DNA of 38,898 nt, from contig JAGBGU010000019.1 in assembly GCA_017935785.1 (NCBI GenBank), positions 1 through 38,898 of the forward strand, read 5' to 3'. Position 1 is the stretch's first letter; each line of letters opens with the position of its first letter. Below are positions 35,322 to 38,898 of the stretch, piece by piece. This DNA comes from Bacteroidaceae bacterium. GTDB lineage: Bacteria > Bacteroidota > Bacteroidia > Bacteroidales > Bacteroidaceae. The position numbers and the translations under genes were made by a program. The notes under the pieces were generated by a model. The model was not told where the DNA came from, did not search any database, and saw only the letters and a program-made list of their open reading frames with translations.

Positions 35322-37547
35322 ATGAACGTAATTACAAAGACTGTCGAGTTGCCTGATGGAAGAACCATCAGCATCGAGACCGGAAAGTTGGCCAAGCAGG
35401 CCGATGGCTCGGTAATGCTTCGTATGAACAATACGATGCTTCTGGCCACAGTTTGTGCTGCCAAGGATGCCGTACCTGGAACAGATTTTATGCCCCTGCA
35501 AGTAGAGTACCGTGAGAAATATGCCGCTGCCGGCCGTTTCCCCGGAGGATTTACCAAGCGTGAGGGCAAGGCAGGCGATAACGAGATCCTGACCTGCCGC
35601 CTTGTGGACCGCGCGTTGCGCCCCCTTTTCCCCAGCGACTACCATGCTGAGGTGTATGTGAATGTGATTCTTTTTTCTGCCGATGGTGTGGACATGCCTG
35701 ATGCGTTGGCCGGTTTTGCTGCTTCTGCCGCATTGTCTGTCAGCGACATTCCTTTCGACGGACCCATCTCAGAGGTTCGTGTGGCCCGTATTGACGGTCA
35801 GTACGTAATAAACCCCACATTTGAACAGCTTGAAAAAGCCGATATGGACCTCATGGTGGGCGCCACCGAGGAAAACATCATGATGGTGGAAGGCGAAATG
35901 AAGGAAGTGAGCGAGCAGGATCTGCTCGAGGCCCTCAAGGTTGCCCACGAAGCCATCAAGCCCATGTGCCGTCTGCAGAAGGAGCTGGCCAAGGAACTGG
36001 GCAAGGACGTAAAGCGTGAATACTGTCATGAGGTAAACGATGAGGAACTGCGCCAGCAGACCCACGACGAATGCTACCAGGCAGCCTACGACGTTACCAA
36101 GCAGGCGCTTGAGAAGCACGCCCGTGCAGAAGCGTTCGAGAAGATTCGCGAAGACTTCAAGGTACGCTATGCCGAGGCTCACGCCGACCTCACTCCCGAA
36201 GAATTGGAAGAGAAGAACGGCCTTATAGACCGCTACTACCACGATGTGGAAAAAGACGCCATGCGCCGCTGCATTCTGGATGAGGGAATCCGTCTGGACG
36301 GCCGCAAGACCACCGATATCCGCCCCATCTGGTGCGAGGTGAACCCGCTGCCCGGGCCTCACGGATCTGCCATCTTTACCCGTGGCGAAACTCAGTCATT
36401 GAGCACCACCACCCTGGGCACCAAGATGGATGAGAAGATGGTAGACGATGTGCTGGACAAGAGCTACATGCGTTTCCTGCTCCACTACAACTTCCCCCCC
36501 TTCTCTACCGGCGAAGCTAAGGCACAGCGTGGTGTGGGCCGTCGCGAAATCGGACACGGCCACTTGGCATGGCGCGGTCTGAAGGGACAGATTCCTGCTG
36601 ATTACCCCTACACCGTACGCGTGGTTTCTGACATCCTGGAGAGCAACGGTTCCAGTTCTATGGCTACCGTTTGTGCCGGCTGCCTCAGCCTGATGGATGC
36701 CGGTGTGCCCATGCAAAGCCCCGTGAGCGGTATCGCAATGGGACTGATCAAGAACCCTGGAGAAGACAAGTATGCCGTACTGAGCGACATCCTTGGCGAC
36801 GAGGACCACTTGGGCGACATGGACTTCAAGACCACCGGTACTCCCAAGGGACTTACCGCCACACAGATGGACATCAAGTGTGACGGACTCAGCTTCGAGA
36901 TTCTGGAAAAGGCACTTATGCAGGCCAAGGCCGGCCGCGAGCACATCCTGGGCGAAATGATGAAGACCCTGGATGCTCCCCGTCCCGAACTCAAGCCCCA
37001 CGTTCCCCGCATCGAACAGATTATCATTCCCAAGGAATTCATCGGTGCTGTCATTGGCCCCGGCGGCAAGATTATCCAGGGCATGCAGGAAGAGACCGGT
37101 GCCACCATCGCCATTGAGGAAATCGACGGTGTGGGCAAGGTACAGGTTTCTGGCCCCAACAAGGATGTCATTGATGCCGCCCTCGGCAAGATTCGTGCCA
37201 TCGTGGCCGTACCCGAGGTTGGACAGGTTTACGAGGGAACCGTTCGTTCCGTAATGCCCTACGGCTGCTTCGTGGAGTTCATGCCTGGCAAGGACGGTCT
37301 ACTCCATATCAGCGAGATTGACTGGAAGCGTCTGGAAACCGTAGAGGAAGCCGGCATCAAAGAAGATGACAAACTGCAGGTAAAACTGCTCGACATCGAC
37401 CCCAAGACCGGCAAGTTCAAGCTCTCTCGCCGCGTGCTTCTGGAGAAGCCCGAGGGCTATGTTGAGCGTGAGCGCCGTCCCCGCCCCGAACGCGGTGAGC
37501 GTCGCGAACGTCGTCCCCGTCCCGATCAGAACAAGACTGAGGAATAA
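35322..37547 (+). CDS. pnp: Polyribonucleotide nucleotidyltransferase
   Basis: 741 residues. It degrades RNA phosphorolytically 3' to 5'. Two RNase PH-like domains (first from about residue 5; second from [36 protein letters not shown]) flank a helical linker. A KH domain (about 565-625, [25 protein letters not shown]) and an S1 domain (about 634-704, [33 protein letters not shown]) follow. The tail [20 protein letters not shown] is an added arginine-rich repeat that may bind RNA. Codon use is strongly biased (AAG lysine, C-ending codons), marking high expression. Confidence 0.97.
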   Translation: MNVITKTVELPDGRTISIETGKLAKQADGSVMLRMNNTMLLATVCAAKDAVPGTDFMPLQVEYREKYAAAGRFPGGFTKREGKAGDNEILTCRLVDRALRPLFPSDYHAEVYVNVILFSADGVDMPDALAGFAASAALSVSDIPFDGPISEVRVARIDGQYVINPTFEQLEKADMDLMVGATEENIMMVEGEMKEVSEQDLLEALKVAHEAIKPMCRLQKELAKELGKDVKREYCHEVNDEELRQQTHDECYQAAYDVTKQALEKHARAEAFEKIREDFKVRYAEAHADLTPEELEEKNGLIDRYYHDVEKDAMRRCILDEGIRLDGRKTTDIRPIWCEVNPLPGPHGSAIFTRGETQSLSTTTLGTKMDEKMVDDVLDKSYMRFLLHYNFPPFSTGEAKAQRGVGRREIGHGHLAWRGLKGQIPADYPYTVRVVSDILESNGSSSMATVCAGCLSLMDAGVPMQSPVSGIAMGLIKNPGEDKYAVLSDILGDEDHLGDMDFKTTGTPKGLTATQMDIKCDGLSFEILEKALMQAKAGREHILGEMMKTLDAPRPELKPHVPRIEQIIIPKEFIGAVIGPGGKIIQGMQEETGATIAIEEIDGVGKVQVSGPNKDVIDAALGKIRAIVAVPEVGQVYEGTVRSVMPYGCFVEFMPGKDGLLHISEIDWKRLETVEEAGIKEDDKLQVKLLDIDPKTGKFKLSRRVLLEKPEGYVERERRPRPERGERRERRPRPDQNKTEE

Positions 37548-37589
37548 TCAGATAGCGCTCCGCAGAGCCTATATATTATAATGAGGTTT

Positions 37590-37623
37590 ATCCCCAAGCG
37601 TACTTTGCGCTTGGGGATTTTTT
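37590..37623 (+). terminator. Intrinsic terminator after pnp
   Basis: ATCCCCAAGCG (37590-37600) pairs with CGCTTGGGGAT (37608-37618) around a seven-base loop, followed by six Ts. It is a strong stem and ends pnp 43 bases after its stop. Confidence 0.92.
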
Positions 37624-37687
37624 GTAAAATATAGGGGCGGCAATAATATTTTCCTATAAAAACACATTTACTTTTATAGAAAATTTG

Positions 37688-37695
37688 TAAATTTG
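37688..37695 (+). promoter_or_regulatory. -7 element for the DUF975 gene
   Basis: TAAATTTG matches TAnnTTTG, with a possible TTTA (37667-37670) 17 bases upstream. The predicted start near 37702 lies downstream of the ATG-like codon that opens the long frame, supporting ATG 37783 as the true start. Confidence 0.5.
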
Positions 37696-37782
37696 TGTTG
37701 CTTTTACACAAAAGCTGCACAAAAAGCAGACATATTGATAAAGGCGTTTTTCACGCATATAAAAAATAAAAAAACGAGTATT

Positions 37783-38442
37783 ATGGAAGAACTGAAATTT
37801 ACTGAGAGTGAATGCTGGGGATTGGCAAGAAAAGACTTGCGCGGCCGTTGGCTCGAAGCAGCATTGTTGACATTTGTCTATGTATTGGTTTCCTGTTTGA
37901 TTTCTGCTACCGTGGGAAGTGGATTAAACCTTATCTGCCCAGGGTTTAGCCTTATTGTCGCGTTATTGTTGATGCCCATGGGCTGGGGTTGGTCCATGAC
38001 CTTCCTTGAATGTCACCGTAGCGACAAAGACCCGTTCAAGGACCCGTTCAACGTAAAGAACCTTTTCGTGGCATACAACAAGGATTTCTCACGCATCTTC
38101 ACCACCTTATTCCTTCAATTTCTTTACACCTTTCTGTGGACGCTGCTGCTCATTGTGCCCGGCATCATTAAAAGCCTCTCTTATGCACTTACACCTTACA
38201 TACTGAAGGACTATCCCGAGCTAAAAAACAACCAGCCAATAGAACTGAGCATGGCCATGATGCAAGGATACAAGCTGGAAATGTTCATCCTTTGGCTCAA
38301 GTACTTCGGTTTGTGCCTATTGTCAATCCTTACATTGGGAATCGCCTACTTCTGGATTGGGCCATTCTACAGTGCCGCCATGGTCAATTTCTATGAAGAG
38401 GTGAAGAAGGCATACAACGAAAGAAGCGGAAACACATTATAA
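37783..38442 (+). CDS. DUF975 family integral membrane protein
   Basis: 219 residues from ATG 37783 (MEELKFTESECWGLARKDLRG, the typical DUF975 start: a short amphipathic helix before the first membrane segment). There are about five to six hydrophobic segments, for example ALLTFVYVLVSCLISATV, FSLIVALLLMPMGWGWSM, FLQFLYTFLWTLLLIVPGIIKSLSYAL and YFGLCLLSILTLGIAYFWIGPFYSAAMVNFYEE, the last two blocks being the most conserved in the family. Function is unknown. A 30-residue upstream extension is open but unlikely, as it lies before or at the predicted transcript start. It is monocistronic, closed by the terminator at 38516-38559. Confidence 0.9.
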   Translation: MEELKFTESECWGLARKDLRGRWLEAALLTFVYVLVSCLISATVGSGLNLICPGFSLIVALLLMPMGWGWSMTFLECHRSDKDPFKDPFNVKNLFVAYNKDFSRIFTTLFLQFLYTFLWTLLLIVPGIIKSLSYALTPYILKDYPELKNNQPIELSMAMMQGYKLEMFILWLKYFGLCLLSILTLGIAYFWIGPFYSAAMVNFYEEVKKAYNERSGNTL

Positions 38443-38474
38443 GAAAAATCTTTACATAAAAATGGCATAGAAAC

Positions 38475-38510
38475 AACACTTAAGTGTTTCTTCCGTAACA
38501 GTTAAGTGTT
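38475..38510. repeat. CACTTAAGTG palindromes upstream of the terminator
   Basis: AACACTTAAGTGTT (38475-38488) is a perfect 14-bp palindrome, and GTTAAGTGTT (38501-38510) is a further half copy. The same CTTAAGTG core occurs twice more in the terminator stem, so the four copies can pair in several mutually exclusive ways. Confidence 0.7.
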
Positions 38511-38515
38511 TTTCC

Positions 38516-38559
38516 AAAAAGACTTAAGTGAAACTCAAGAAACACTTAAGTCTTTTTTT
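38516..38559 (+). terminator. Intrinsic terminator after the DUF975 gene
   Basis: AAAAAGACTTAAGTG (38516-38530) pairs with CACTTAAGTCTTTTT (38543-38557) around a 12-base loop, with the T-run continuing to 38559. The A-run on the 5' side means it could also work leftward. Confidence 0.85.
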
Positions 38560-38798
38560 CGTTTGTTTCAAACCTTTATTTTCCTTACCCGTATCTTGCT
38601 GATTATATGCATGTTACCAGTATCCTTAATTTTTCTCTCCTCCCCAAAATCTCCTTTTTTTGTTTTTTGACAATTAGAGATAATGGCACGCAGATGACAC
38701 AGAAACCGCAGATTTATTTTTCTGACAGAAGAACATAATTTCTTCTTTTGCTGCTTGTGTACTTCTATATAACAAATGACGATAGCCCAGAGTAGATG
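38560..38798. other. A/T-rich non-coding stretch
   Basis: No gene or promoter is evident. The only item of note is GACAGAAGAACATAA (38724-38738), an exact copy of 3601-3615. Confidence 0.5.
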
Positions 38799-38884
38799 GT
38801 CATCCTGAACTTGTTTCAGGATCTGTCCGCGGAGAAGGACAAGATAAGGCTCGCTGCCAGATGCTGAAACAAGTTCAGCATGAC
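38799..38884. repeat. REP/BIME-like palindrome, complete copy at right edge
   Basis: 86 bp with the same organisation and nearly the same sequence as 98-183: left arm ATCCTGAA..TTCAGGAT, CCGCGG, A-rich centre, right arm ATGCTGAA..TTCAGCAT. It is in the same orientation as the left copies about 38.6 kb away. Being non-coding and dispersed, the family is probably present many times in this genome. Confidence 0.85.
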
Positions 38885-38898
38885 ATTTGGAGGCATTT

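Noticed and set aside
35322..37547. Higher G+C and different codon use of pnp (and gyrB) as a sign of transfer
   Set aside because: Both are conserved core genes; the bias is toward C-ending codons and AAG lysine, as expected for high expression.

Overview
This window is a chromosomal segment from a member of the Bacteroidota, most likely order Bacteroidales. Three things support this. The promoters repeatedly match the Bacteroidota sigma factor consensus (TTTG, about 19-21 bases, TAnnTTTG), with few Shine-Dalgarno sites. The protein families are typical of the group: glycine-lipid acyltransferases, a DUF4292 lipoprotein, an MG2-type secreted protein, a TlpA/DUF4369 lipoprotein and a membrane-bound AraC-type regulator. 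The division cluster also has the gene order known from the phylum. I cannot fix the genus from sequence alone. No phage, IS, integrase, CRISPR array or rRNA is visible.

Layout. Bases 1-291 hold tandem copies of an ~86-bp imperfect palindrome (REP/BIME-like), and another copy closes the window at 38799-38884. A secreted MG2-type protein (637-3417, +) follows; its promoter is preceded by three GGRAWTTTCC boxes spaced exactly 21 bp apart. A palindrome-rich non-coding stretch (3418-3788) separates it from a seven-gene minus-strand run, 10701 down to 3789: glsA, glsB, dgt, dut, a TPR protein, a DUF4292 lipoprotein and a second lipoprotein. This run links glycine-lipid synthesis, dNTP housekeeping and envelope lipoproteins. 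Three further minus-strand genes, each with its own promoter, follow: a small secreted protein, a multi-TM/AraC regulator and a secreted cyclophilin.

From 13640 to 29540 runs the dcw cluster (+): mraZ, rsmH, ftsL-like, ftsI with PASTA, murE, mraY, murD, ftsW, murG, murC, ftsQ, ftsA, ftsZ and a YqeY-like gene. It makes lipid-linked peptidoglycan precursor (MurE, MraY, MurD, MurG, MurC) and the septal machine that polymerises it (FtsW/FtsI, FtsL/FtsQ, FtsA/FtsZ). murF, murB and ddl are not in the window. MraZ-type TGGNN boxes overlap the mraZ promoter, consistent with autorepression. The ftsQ frame runs past its expected end into ftsA at an A7 tract.

The last part is housekeeping: recO (-), tRNA-Glu(UUC) with rpsT on one transcript, gyrB (+), greA-hit (-), a TlpA-fold lipoprotein lacking the CXXC motif (-), pnp (+) and a DUF975 membrane protein (+). 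Clear intrinsic terminators follow rpsT, gyrB (bidirectional, shared with hit), pnp and the DUF975 gene.

Most of the window is ordinary core genome. The points most worth a second look are the 21-bp phased operator array, the 30-bp perfect palindrome, the ftsQ/ftsA frame disruption, the REP-like palindromes with compensatory stem changes, and the box cluster upstream of mraZ.
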